A program made the position numbers and the translations under genes. Shown here piece by piece: positions 1-5,980 of a stretch of DNA of 10,621 nucleotides. Every line of letters starts with the position of its first letter. Position 1 is the first letter of the stretch. This DNA is from an uncultured Clostridia bacterium (GTDB lineage Bacteria > Bacillota > Clostridia > Oscillospirales > Acutalibacteraceae), in contig CAMVYG010000062.1 of NCBI GenBank assembly GCA_947171615.1, forward strand, positions 1 through 10,621, read 5' to 3'. The notes below the pieces were generated by a model that did no database searches, was not told where the DNA came from, and saw only the letters and a program-made list of their open reading frames with translations.

Positions 1-86
1 CCATCATTTTGGCCCTGCTGATCTTACTCAGCGGAGAAGAAGGCAACCACGAGCTTTTGTTCGCGCTGATGTTTCTGCTGATGTAG
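1..86 (+). CDS. 3' end of a small hydrophobic (membrane) protein gene, truncated by window start
   Basis: Reading from base 3, the + strand encodes 27 residues ending in a TAG at 84-86. They form a hydrophobic stretch (IILALLILLS), a short charged turn (GEEGNHE) and a second hydrophobic stretch (LLFALMFLLM). This is the pattern of a membrane hairpin or of a small integral membrane protein whose last helix ends at the C terminus. The gene would be convergent with mnmA, with 87 bp between the stop codons, which fits a normal tail-to-tail arrangement. No family can be named from so little sequence. A second + frame is also open here but gives an arginine-rich, unconvincing peptide running into the repeats. 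Confidence 0.5.
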   Translation, partial: IILALLILLSGEEGNHELLFALMFLLM

Positions 87-88
87 AT

Positions 89-116
89 GTTAGCCATTCG
101 TTGTTAGTCGTTAGAA
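89..116. repeat. 7-bp-period tandem repeat, GTTAGNN type
   Basis: Four consecutive heptads read GTTAGCC, ATTCGTT, GTTAGTC and GTTAGAA; the second is degenerate. The array begins three bases after the stop codon of the left-edge gene. The 13-mer at 103-115 recurs exactly, in inverse orientation, at 6085-6097 inside another heptad array. The repeat is non-coding and intergenic. Confidence 0.6.
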
Positions 117-144
117 AGATCAAGAATCTTGTCTTTGACCTTCA

Positions 145-175
145 ATTGCTCATTCCTCATTGCTAATTGCTAATT
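145..175. repeat. 7-bp-period tandem repeat, ATTGCTA type, running into the mnmA stop codon
   Basis: The units are ATTGCTC, ATTCCTC, ATTGCTA and ATTGCTA followed by a partial ATT, about 4.4 copies in perfect 7-bp phase. The last bases belong to the mnmA stop codon (TAA on the - strand, 174-176). The array therefore abuts and slightly enters the gene. Its unit differs from the GTTAG heptads just upstream but has the same period. Confidence 0.7.
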
Positions 176-1247
176 ATCCCACAATTCTTCCCCCGCCTAC
201 CACGGTGTCGCCGTCATACAAAACAACGGACTGTCCCTTCGTAATGGCCCGCTGGGGCTGGTCAAACACGATTTTCAGCTGATCTTCCCCGGTCTGCACC
301 ACGGTGGCAGGCTGCTCCGCATGGCGGTAGCGCACCTTGGCCTTTATCCGCATGGGCTCCGAAATCTCCGGGCGGGAAATCAAGTTAATATCCCTCGCCG
401 TAAGCTCTGTGGAAAAAAGCCGTTCGTGCTTGCCCAGCAAAACCTCATTTGCCGCCGGATCGATTTCACATACATACATGGGCTGGGGAAAGGACAGGCC
501 CAGCCCCTTTCGCTGCCCCACCGTGTAGTGGATAATTCCCTTGTGCTGCCCGTAGATCTGTCCTTCCGTCCCCACAAAGCTGCCGGGAGCAAAGGTTTTT
601 CCGGTGTGCCGCTCAATAAAGGCGGCGTAATCCCCATCTGGCACAAAACAGATATCCTGGCTGTCCCGCTTTTTTGCGTTCAAAAAGCCGTTTTCCTCCG
701 CCAGCTCCCGCACCTGCTCCTTTGTCAGCTCTCCCAAAGGCAGCAAAAGCCGGGAAAGCTGCTCCTGTGTTAAAGAATACAGCACATAGCTTTGATCCTT
801 GGAAGTGTCCAGGCCCTTTTTCAAGAGCCATCTCCCGGTGGATTCGTCCCAGACCACTCTGGCGTAATGCCCGGTGACCACATAATCGCAGCCGATTTCC
901 TCCGCCCGGCTCATCAGCTTTTCAAATTTGATATACCGGTTGCAGTCAATACAGGGGTTGGGGGTTTCCCCCCGCTCATAAGCCTGGGTAAACCGATCCA
1001 TAACCTCCCGGCGAAAGCTTTCCTTGAAATTAAACACATAAAAGGGGATCTGAAGCCGGGCGCAGACCGCTCTGGCGTCATTTACATCATCCAGAGAACA
1101 GCAGGTTTTTTCCCTGGAAATACCCGCATCTTCATTTTCATATAAGCGAAGGGTCACACCGATGGCGTCATAGCCCTTTTCCCGTATCAGAAGCGCCGCC
1201 ACACTGGAATCCACGCCGCCGCTCATGGCAATCACTGCTTTTTTCAT
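174..1247 (-). CDS. mnmA: tRNA-specific 2-thiouridylase MnmA
   Basis: Cytoplasmic enzyme that adenylates and then thiolates C2 of the wobble uridine (U34) in tRNA-Lys, tRNA-Glu and tRNA-Gln, taking persulfide sulfur from a cysteine desulfurase or relay. The 357-residue length is normal for the family. The N-terminal PP-loop SGGVDSS is at residues 9-15. The two catalytic cysteines are Cys99 in TPNPCIDCN and Cys200 in DICFVPDGD, and the conserved GQRKGLGL follows at 244-251 before the C-terminal beta-barrel domain. The ATG at 1247 is preceded by an AGGGGAG Shine-Dalgarno. In many Firmicutes mnmA lies next to nifS/iscU genes; no such gene is in this window, and a terminator separates it from the GNAT gene upstream, so it is probably transcribed alone. 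No convincing terminator is seen downstream. Family assignment is firm. Confidence 0.96.
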   Translation of the reverse strand: MKKAVIAMSGGVDSSVAALLIREKGYDAIGVTLRLYENEDAGISREKTCCSLDDVNDARAVCARLQIPFYVFNFKESFRREVMDRFTQAYERGETPNPCIDCNRYIKFEKLMSRAEEIGCDYVVTGHYARVVWDESTGRWLLKKGLDTSKDQSYVLYSLTQEQLSRLLLPLGELTKEQVRELAEENGFLNAKKRDSQDICFVPDGDYAAFIERHTGKTFAPGSFVGTEGQIYGQHKGIIHYTVGQRKGLGLSFPQPMYVCEIDPAANEVLLGKHERLFSTELTARDINLISRPEISEPMRIKAKVRYRHAEQPATVVQTGEDQLKIVFDQPQRAITKGQSVVLYDGDTVVGGGRIVG

Positions 1248-1500
1248 ACTGTGCTCCCCTGTTAGATATTAGCTTCTAGATGCTGGATATTAGATAAAGG
1301 TAATGATCGCCTTGTGATCACTACGAAAAATTACGATAAATCTTTCCCATCTCCAGAATACACCGTTGTGCTGATGCTTTCCTATTCCAGCAGCATCTTA
1401 ACCGCCAACTTGATTCTCTGTGCTTTATGGTATCACACCACAGCCGAAAATACAACCGTCAGACCGGAGAGATTTGCCTGCGCCGGAGCGGGATTTTCAG
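1248..1500. other. intergenic region upstream of mnmA
   Basis: No credible gene is seen on either strand; the + frames open here are the antisense of the GNAT gene running on. The mnmA promoter should lie here. The only match worth noting is TTGTAT (1450-1455) with a 17-bp spacer to TACCAT (1427-1432) on the - strand, with an extended -10 TG. It is weak and lies about 180 bp from the start codon. A heptad repeat occupies 1261-1295, between that candidate and the gene. Confidence 0.4.
1261..1295. repeat. 7-bp-period tandem repeat, degenerate TTAGAT/TAGAT type
   Basis: Five in-phase heptads read GTTAGAT, ATTAGCT, TCTAGAT, GCTGGAT and ATTAGAT. They are more diverged than the other arrays but keep the 7-bp period and the TAG core. 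The array lies 13 bp upstream of the mnmA start codon, so it would be in the mnmA leader. The Shine-Dalgarno AGGGGAG is just outside it. Confidence 0.5.
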
Positions 1501-1532
1501 AAAAGGGACAACGGGTATTCCCGCTGTCCCTT
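1501..1532 (-). terminator. intrinsic terminator of the GNAT gene
   Basis: On the - strand a 13-bp stem (arms 1520-1532 and 1503-1515) closes a 4-nt loop at 1516-1519. The only imperfection is a G-U wobble, which would be an A-C mismatch on the + strand, so the structure is better in the - transcript. The 3' side runs into UUUU (1501-1504). It lies about 50 bp past the GNAT stop codon, a normal distance. Confidence 0.75.
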
Positions 1533-1583
1533 CATCGCAGAGGCGCACAATATGCCTCAAAATATTACCGCCGCTCCTATGGC

Positions 1584-2390
1584 CTATGTCCGATAGGAAG
1601 CATAGATACTGTTCTGCCCATGAACAACCTCAAAACCAACCGCGGAATATATCCTGATCTCCTCTTCCGCGTCCACATCCACAAGCGCCATCATCCGCTT
1701 TGGCTTATTGTATTGCAGCGCCTTTTCCAAAAGCGCGATCTCATACCCCTGATGCGCATACTCCGGTTTTACATACAGGTCATAGGGTTCATTTTCTTCA
1801 AAACACCAGGTGACGTCAAGATATCCTGCGATCTGCCGGTCCGCAATGGCAAGAAACGTTCTGAATCTATCCTTCGCCGCAAGCACCTTTTCAGCCGTCC
1901 AATAGGTATTCGTGCTGTGTAAAGCGCAGTATTGCTGTTCCCATTGGGGGGAAAGCAGCTCTACCTGTATCTCTGAGCCGGAATGGGTTTCAACCTTGTG
2001 TACCATTTTCTGCTGTTCGGCGTCAAAAACTGCGCCGATCGCCTTGAGCTTGCCGCAGATCACATCGTTATCAGGACTGACAACAAAATCAATTTGATAT
2101 CCCCGATATTGCGATTCTATCGCGGAGAGCATCTCTGAAAAGGCGCTTTCGCTTGCGGTCAGCCCGATCATCATTTCAATATATTTTTCGTCCGGAAGGA
2201 TCAGCCAGACAAACAGGCCTTCTGTTTTATCCTGCTGTTTTACCACAAACGCTTTTTGACCCTTCTTTTGCAATGCGCCGAATAAATTCTCTTTATTGTA
2301 CAGAAAATGAGGATCTGCGTGACAGGGATTCGCAGATATTTCATTTATAAAATCCATGTAGCTATCAAATGAGTGTATCTCCTGTACCAT
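1584..2390 (-). CDS. GNAT-family N-acetyltransferase, possible tandem-domain form
   Basis: Predicted acyl-CoA-dependent transferase; the substrate cannot be told. The recognisable GNAT fold is in the C-terminal half, about residues 140-268. Residues 176-195 give the beta strands around IADRQIAGYLDV. The beta4/acetyl-CoA-loop region is YDLYVKPEYAHQGYEIALLEKAL at 203-225 (split here: YDLYVKPEYA, then HQGYEIALLEKAL), and the late motif IYSAVGFEV is at 247-255. The pyrophosphate-binding loop reads Q-G-Y-E-I-A instead of the usual R/Q-G-x-G-x-G/A, so its second glycine is replaced by Glu216. Residues 1-133 may be a second, degenerate GNAT half ending in KLKAIGAVFDAE, which echoes the GF motif. At 268 residues it is about twice the length of a single-domain GNAT. 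The ATG at 2390 has a GGGGG-type ribosome site. It has its own promoter and terminator, so it is monocistronic. TAG stop. Confidence 0.75.
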   Translation of the reverse strand: MVQEIHSFDSYMDFINEISANPCHADPHFLYNKENLFGALQKKGQKAFVVKQQDKTEGLFVWLILPDEKYIEMMIGLTASESAFSEMLSAIESQYRGYQIDFVVSPDNDVICGKLKAIGAVFDAEQQKMVHKVETHSGSEIQVELLSPQWEQQYCALHSTNTYWTAEKVLAAKDRFRTFLAIADRQIAGYLDVTWCFEENEPYDLYVKPEYAHQGYEIALLEKALQYNKPKRMMALVDVDAEEEIRIYSAVGFEVVHGQNSIYASYRT

Positions 2391-2411
2391 ATTGCCCCCA
2401 TAAACCTCTAA

Positions 2412-2431
2412 ATTTTATCAAAACCGGTTTT
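2412..2431 (-). promoter_or_regulatory. extended -10 promoter of the GNAT gene with a 12-bp perfect palindrome
   Basis: On the - strand, TAAAAT (2412-2417) is preceded by TGA, giving an extended -10 TGnTAAAAT. No good -35 is seen at 16-18 bp. A perfect palindrome AAAACCGGTTTT (2420-2431) sits directly upstream of the -10, in the spacer. It has no loop, so it suits a dimeric repressor operator better than an RNA hairpin. The leader would be only about 15 nt. Confidence 0.5.
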
Positions 2432-2466
2432 CGATGTTTGTTTTTACCGCTTCTGTTTTCCCCGGT

Positions 2467-3087
2467 TCACGCTTCCGCCTGAACCAATTCCCCGCTTTTT
2501 TGAAACAGGGTTGTTTTTGTAGCTTCAAATAAATCATAGCCTGTAATAGAACGGCAGCTATAGCCGGAAAATTCAAATTTTACCGCCCAGGGCGTCAGAT
2601 TTCTGATCTCTAAAAACTGCTCCACTCCAAACTGCGGCTGATAAAAATTGATCATGCTGGAAAGGGCCGTACCATGGGTACCTACAGCGATGGTTTTTCC
2701 CTCGTACTTTTCCAATACCTCCCGCAGCGCGGCAATATTCCGGGCCTGCACTTCCCGAAGGCTCTCTCCCCCCGGCTCCCGGTAATCCTTATCCTTCCAT
2801 TGCCGCTTGACAAAGGCAGTAAAGTCCTCCAGCCAGCTGTCTCCCGCCTTTCGCTCCCGGAAATCCTCTACCTCTTCTACAGAAAAGCCCTGGGTATCGG
2901 CAAAGTCTCTCACAGTATCCATTGCCCGCCGGTAGGGGCTGGAAAGCACAGCGTCGATCTTCTTATCACGAAGGAATTCCGTGACAAGCCTGCTGTCCTT
3001 CCGCCCTTTTTCCGTCAGCGGCCTAATCCTGTCCTCGTGAACGGAATGATCCGACTGGCAGTGGCGTATAAAGTAAATCGTTGTCAT
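2467..3087 (-). CDS. histidine phosphatase superfamily protein (phosphoglycerate mutase-like)
   Basis: Predicted cytoplasmic phosphatase of 206 residues, of unknown substrate. The phospho-accepting histidine is His9 in FIRHCQSD; the usual RHG is RHC here. LSSPYRRAMDT (48-58) supplies the phosphate-binding arginine, the FRERKAGDSW stretch near 77-86 matches the position of the acid/base glutamate, GESL is at 107-110 and the second histidine is His138 in GTHGTALS. No signal peptide or membrane segment. The open frame extends to 3159, but I chose the ATG at 3087 because GAAAGGAA lies just before it and the family always starts within a few residues of the RHG motif; the extra 24 residues run toward a repeat element. 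The family covers phosphoglycerate mutases, alpha-ribazole phosphatases and broad phosphatases, and neighbours give no hint which this is. Confidence 0.87.
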   Translation of the reverse strand: MTTIYFIRHCQSDHSVHEDRIRPLTEKGRKDSRLVTEFLRDKKIDAVLSSPYRRAMDTVRDFADTQGFSVEEVEDFRERKAGDSWLEDFTAFVKRQWKDKDYREPGGESLREVQARNIAALREVLEKYEGKTIAVGTHGTALSSMINFYQPQFGVEQFLEIRNLTPWAVKFEFSGYSCRSITGYDLFEATKTTLFQKSGELVQAEA

Positions 3088-3120
3088 TTTTAAATTCCTT
3101 TCGCCGTCAAATCGAAAGTC

Positions 3121-3314
3121 ATGAGTTATCGTGCCAGCGGCTTCCTCCCACGCTGTCATTCTGAGGAACGTAGTGACGAAGAATCTCGATTCTATCTTAG
3201 CCAGCGACTAAAAAAGCCCTTTGCCCGTCAGTCTCTGCAAATCGAGATCCTTCACCGAGAAGAGGCTTTGCCTCTTCTGTTCAGGATGACAGTGAGCAGT
3301 GATCAATAACTCAT
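3121..3314. repeat. palindromic intergenic repeat element (MITE/REP-like) with imperfect terminal inverted repeats
   Basis: The outer ends are a 9-bp inverted pair, ATGAGTTAT (3121-3129) and ATAACTCAT (3306-3314). Inside them are longer arms: 3153-3190, starting CTGTCATTCTGAG and ending GAATCTCGAT, against 3241-3292, which reads ATCGAGATCCTTC and ends CAGGATGACAG. The right arm carries its own perfect 9-bp hairpin (3258-3266 with 3270-3278, loop TTT). The CTGTCATTCTGAG...GAAGAATCT core is a family I recognise as scattered through many bacterial intergenic regions, where it yields spurious peptides of the HSEERSDEESR type; exactly that appears here on the + strand. It lies between the antiporter and phosphatase genes and could fold in a read-through transcript. 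No encoded protein. Confidence 0.75.
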
Positions 3315-3326
3315 AAAATTTCCATC

Positions 3327-4589
3327 TCAGGTTTTCGCGGAAACGGCAGTTTCTTCCCTGGGCTGGATATCCCCGGCGGCGGTCAGCGCCAGCTTTGTCA
3401 GCATGGGGCCCACCAGCTCATAAATCAGCACGCCGAACAGCACAATGCTGCGAATGGTGGAGCCGATCTCTCCCAGCGCACCCACCTGGGAAGCCATACC
3501 CAGAGCCACGCCGGCCTGAGGCAGCAGCGTAATTCCCAGATACTTTTGAATGGAAGGAGAGCAGTGTGCGGCCTTGCTGCTGACCCGCGCGCCCACATAT
3601 TTGCCGATAGAACGGGATAGAATGTACACCAGGCCGATCCCCACAATGGCCAGATCCTGGAACACGTCCAGCCGCAGCTCTGCGCCGCTGAGTACAAAAA
3701 ACAGGGTCAAGAGAGGTGCAGACCATTTATCCGCCCGATTCATCAGATCCTCCGAGGTGGGGCAGGTATTGCAGAACACCGTGCCCAGCATCATGCACAC
3801 CAGCAGGGAGGAAAATTTGATATGCAGTCCGCCGATGTGAAGGGAGGACATGGAAAGCGCCACCGCCAGCACCACAAATCCGGCGATCATCGCCACACGG
3901 TTGCGGTTGGAGCGGAACCACTTTTCCATAAAGGTGAGCACCCATCCCAGCAGCGCACCCAGCAAAAGGGAAAGAACGATCTCCAGCAAAGGCTCAACGA
4001 TAATGGAAACCGCACTGGCTCCATTTGTAGTCATAGCCTGGGCTGCCCCGAAGGAAATAGCAAAGATCACCAGGCCCACGGCATCATCCAGCGCCACCAC
4101 CGGCAGCAGAATATCCGTAACTGGGCCTTTTGCCTTGTACTGACGCACCACCATCAGAGTGGCGGCAGGAGCAGTGGCGGCAGCAATGGCCCCCAGGGTG
4201 ATGGCTGCGGAAACCGGCAGCTTCTCCCCCAGGAAAATATGTACCACAAGCAAAGCCGCATCTACCAGAACCGTGGCGGTCACAGCTTGAAAAATACCGA
4301 CCACCACTGCCGCCCCGCCGGTGGAGCGCAGAGAAGAAAGCCGGAACTCACTGCCGATGGCGAAGGCGATAAATCCCAGCGCCACATCGGAGATCGGCCC
4401 CAGCACCTCCACCTGTTCAAAAGAGGTAAAGCCAACGCCGGTGATCCCCAGCCTTCCTAAAATGCAAGGCCCGAGCAGCACTCCGGCAATCAAATAGGCC
4501 GTAACGTCCGGCAAATGAATGCGCTTGAACAGGCGGGTCATCATCAGGCCTACCACCAACGCAACGGAAATACATAACAACTCTGTCAT
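3327..4589 (-). CDS. CPA2-family cation:proton antiporter
   Basis: Predicted inner-membrane Na+(K+)/H+ exchanger of 420 residues, almost entirely hydrophobic, with roughly 11-13 membrane segments. Family marks: RIHLPDVTAYLIAGVLLGP (23-41) near the start, ATAPAATLMVVRQ (138-150) for the unwound helix region, the paired aspartates Asp168-Asp169 in VVALDDAVGLVIF, which would be the ion/proton site, FFVLSGAELRLDVF (297-310) and SRSIGKYVGA (325-334). It ends soon after the last helix, with a short charged tail and no TrkA-N/RCK domain, so it is a transporter-only form. I start at ATG 4589 because AAGGTG sits 6 nt upstream; the GTG at 4598, which would add three residues, is part of that ribosome site. 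It has its own promoter, and a palindromic repeat lies just past its TGA. Ion specificity cannot be read from the sequence. Confidence 0.88.
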   Translation of the reverse strand: MTELLCISVALVVGLMMTRLFKRIHLPDVTAYLIAGVLLGPCILGRLGITGVGFTSFEQVEVLGPISDVALGFIAFAIGSEFRLSSLRSTGGAAVVVGIFQAVTATVLVDAALLVVHIFLGEKLPVSAAITLGAIAAATAPAATLMVVRQYKAKGPVTDILLPVVALDDAVGLVIFAISFGAAQAMTTNGASAVSIIVEPLLEIVLSLLLGALLGWVLTFMEKWFRSNRNRVAMIAGFVVLAVALSMSSLHIGGLHIKFSSLLVCMMLGTVFCNTCPTSEDLMNRADKWSAPLLTLFFVLSGAELRLDVFQDLAIVGIGLVYILSRSIGKYVGARVSSKAAHCSPSIQKYLGITLLPQAGVALGMASQVGALGEIGSTIRSIVLFGVLIYELVGPMLTKLALTAAGDIQPREETAVSAKT

Positions 4590-4697
4590 CTTGAACACCT
4601 TTTTTCAATTTTTACATGGCAGACGACAAGGACACCACTCATAGAACACACAAGAGCAGCAGCCTTTCACCCCTGCCTGTCTGTTAAAACTTTACGC
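4590..4697 (-). promoter_or_regulatory. long leader of the antiporter mRNA
   Basis: From the promoter at 4704-4732 the transcript would start near 4697, giving an untranslated leader of about 108 nt before ATG 4589. It contains GGCAG (on the - strand, from the CTGCC at about 4673-4677) and CTGCC close to the 3' end (from GGCAG at 4618-4622), able to close a large loop. I cannot match it to a riboswitch class by eye. Confidence 0.3.
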
Positions 4698-4703
4698 TTC
4701 CAT

Positions 4704-4732
4704 ATCTTACTCTTATCCCCTTTTCTTGTCAA
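4704..4732 (-). promoter_or_regulatory. sigma-A-type promoter of the antiporter gene
   Basis: On the - strand the -35 is a perfect TTGACA (4727-4732), the spacer is 17 bp and the -10 is TAAGAT (4704-4709, four of six matches). It is the best consensus promoter in the window and points at the antiporter gene. Confidence 0.7.
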
Positions 4733-4784
4733 CTATTCGACATCTGTTTTCTCCCCCTTTTTCCAAAAGTGCCTATAACAATAA

Positions 4785-4811
4785 CTGCCGCCTGAAAAAC
4801 TCAGGTGGCAG
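4785..4811. terminator. hairpin past the lysozyme gene, possible terminator
   Basis: Arms 4785-4795 and 4801-4811 form an 11-bp stem around a 5-nt loop, 16 bp beyond the lysozyme stop codon. In the - transcript the stem has one A-C mismatch and is followed by UUAUUGUUAUA, a weak U-tract. On the + strand the same position is a G-U pair and CGCUUUUC follows, but no + gene leads into it. It most likely ends lysozyme transcription, with modest efficiency. Confidence 0.5.
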
Positions 4812-4827
4812 CGCTTTTCAAAACACC

Positions 4828-5784
4828 TTATTCCTCTGTTTCTTCGGGCGGTTCCAACCTTTCTTCCAGTACCTCTTCCGGTTCCTCCTGCTCTGCTTCT
4901 TCCAGCTCTGTAAGCTGCCCTTCTTTTTCTTCCATGCGGTCCAGCACCCTGGAAATCACATACAAAGCCCGCACATAGGTGGGGCTGGCGTCGATTTTAA
5001 CAGCGCCGCTTTCACTGTCCTTCGTGCCGGCAAGCTCCAGATCCTCATAAACCCGGCGTACCGCATCCTTGGCCCACTTGGGTACGGAATCCACCGTTTT
5101 ATAGCGGTTTTCGTTTTCCTCCCAGACCTTTTGGGCTTCCTGCCTTGCAAGCTGTGCTACCTCGTCTCTTGTCATATCGGTTCCCTCCATTCCTTCAATG
5201 ATTGCCGGATAGTCTTTATAGGCTCTATCCATATCGAATCTTCTGCCGTTTAAAAGACCGTTATCGGTATATTGCCATATGCCGAAGGGGCCCTCATAAT
5301 CCAGGGTGTCGTTCCACTGGGCGATCCATTTGTCAAAGGGGTCCAGCCGGGGGCTGTTCAGCCGGTTTTCCATCCAGTACAGGGAGGAATAAATACCGCA
5401 GTAGAAGCCGGCCTTCTCGATGGCCCTGCAATAGGTCACACAGTTGTCAATCAGTGTTTCTCCCCCAGGCAGAGAGCTGTCCTCCACATCGTACCACACG
5501 CCGTACAGCGGACGTTTGCCTTTGAGCAGACGCAGGGTATGGGCGGCCTCGCTTTCCGCCATGGACTTATTTTTGGCATAGGAGTAAAGATACACTCCGT
5601 AAGGAATCCCCGCGGCTTCGCATTTTCTCACATTGGTCTCATACTGGCTGTCGTCCTGGTTCGTGTAGTCGCTGCCATAGCCGCAGCGAATGATCACAAA
5701 CCCGATCTGCCCTTTTAAGGCGGCAATATCCACATTTCCATTGAACTCCGAAATGTCAATGCCCGTTACCGGTAAAGTTGCCAT
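4828..5784 (-). CDS. GH25 family lysozyme (N-acetylmuramidase), endolysin-like
   Basis: Predicted to cleave the beta-1,4 bond between N-acetylmuramic acid and N-acetylglucosamine in peptidoglycan. The GH25 barrel spans about residues 4-192: GIDISEFNG (8-16, Asp10), VIIRCGYG (30-37), PYGVYLYSYA (61-70), the catalytic pair Asp99/Glu101 in WYDVED, FYCGIYSS (127-134), WIAQW (153-157), WQYTDNG (170-176) and FDMDRAY (183-189). A second small domain (about 232-283, VPKWAKDAVRRVYEDLELAG...YVISRVLD) resembles the SLH-like or linker modules found behind clostridial phage lysins. The last 35 residues (284-318) contain 18 glutamates and are probably disordered. There is no signal peptide, as in phage endolysins, and no holin gene beside it. 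The start ATG at 5784 has AGAAGGTG upstream. It may be a prophage remnant or a captured autolysin; GH25 assignment is firm, role is not. Confidence 0.92.
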   Translation of the reverse strand: MATLPVTGIDISEFNGNVDIAALKGQIGFVIIRCGYGSDYTNQDDSQYETNVRKCEAAGIPYGVYLYSYAKNKSMAESEAAHTLRLLKGKRPLYGVWYDVEDSSLPGGETLIDNCVTYCRAIEKAGFYCGIYSSLYWMENRLNSPRLDPFDKWIAQWNDTLDYEGPFGIWQYTDNGLLNGRRFDMDRAYKDYPAIIEGMEGTDMTRDEVAQLARQEAQKVWEENENRYKTVDSVPKWAKDAVRRVYEDLELAGTKDSESGAVKIDASPTYVRALYVISRVLDRMEEKEGQLTELEEAEQEEPEEVLEERLEPPEETEE

Positions 5785-5821
5785 ATACGCGCTTTACACC
5801 TTCTTTCCTGTTTTCTATTGG

Positions 5822-5848
5822 AGTATATGCTTGATACCCCACTCATAT
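5822..5848 (-). promoter_or_regulatory. candidate lysozyme promoter (sigma-A -10 or sigma-E-like)
   Basis: On the - strand CATATACT (5822-5829) contains a sigma-A-like TATACT but no good -35 lies upstream. The same site fits the sporulation sigma-E pattern: ATA (5846-5848), 16-bp spacer, CATAnnnT. The leader would be about 35 nt. Either reading is weak on its own. Confidence 0.3.
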
Positions 5849-5892
5849 GGTATTCAGAAGAAAGAAAAGTTGTCCGCTTTTTTCAGGCGGCC

Positions 5893-5921
5893 AAAAGAAA
5901 ACGAACTGCGAACAGTTCGTT
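5893..5921 (-). terminator. intrinsic-terminator-like hairpin in the divergent spacer
   Basis: In the - transcript a perfect 9-bp stem (5913-5921 with 5900-5908) closes a UUCG loop and is followed by UUCUUUU (5893-5899 plus stem end), a classic terminator layout. No annotated - strand gene lies between it and the divergent + gene at 6176. So it ends an unknown short transcript, acts in a lysozyme leader, or blocks antisense read-through. Confidence 0.5.
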
Positions 5922-5980
5922 GTTTGTAAAAATGCTGGCTCGGTAAAAATTGCGTTTATCTCACCAGCCTCCACTGCCTG

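Noticed and set aside
1314..1922. + strand 202-residue open frame
   Set aside because: It is largely the antisense of the GNAT gene and its terminator, with no family resemblance or ribosome site.
3088..3159. N-terminal extension of the histidine phosphatase by 24 residues
   Set aside because: The internal ATG at 3087 has a good Shine-Dalgarno and places the RHG-type motif at the usual distance; the extension reaches toward the repeat element.
3121..3309. + strand 62-residue open frame containing HSEERSDEESR
   Set aside because: It is the translation of the palindromic repeat element; the same kind of peptide (HSEQGEESR) comes from the half-repeat at 5981-6010. No ribosome site or protein family.
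3822..4460. + strand 212-residue open frame rich in His, Gln and Gly
   Set aside because: Antisense of the antiporter; the composition is a by-product of hydrophobic codons read in reverse.
4590..4598. GTG start of the antiporter at 4598
   Set aside because: This GTG is part of the AAGGTG ribosome site that serves ATG 4589.
5909..5919. CGAAC-A-GTTCG as a LexA/SOS box
   Set aside because: Gram-positive LexA boxes have GAAC and GTTC four bases apart; here the spacing is one base, and the sequence is explained as part of a hairpin.
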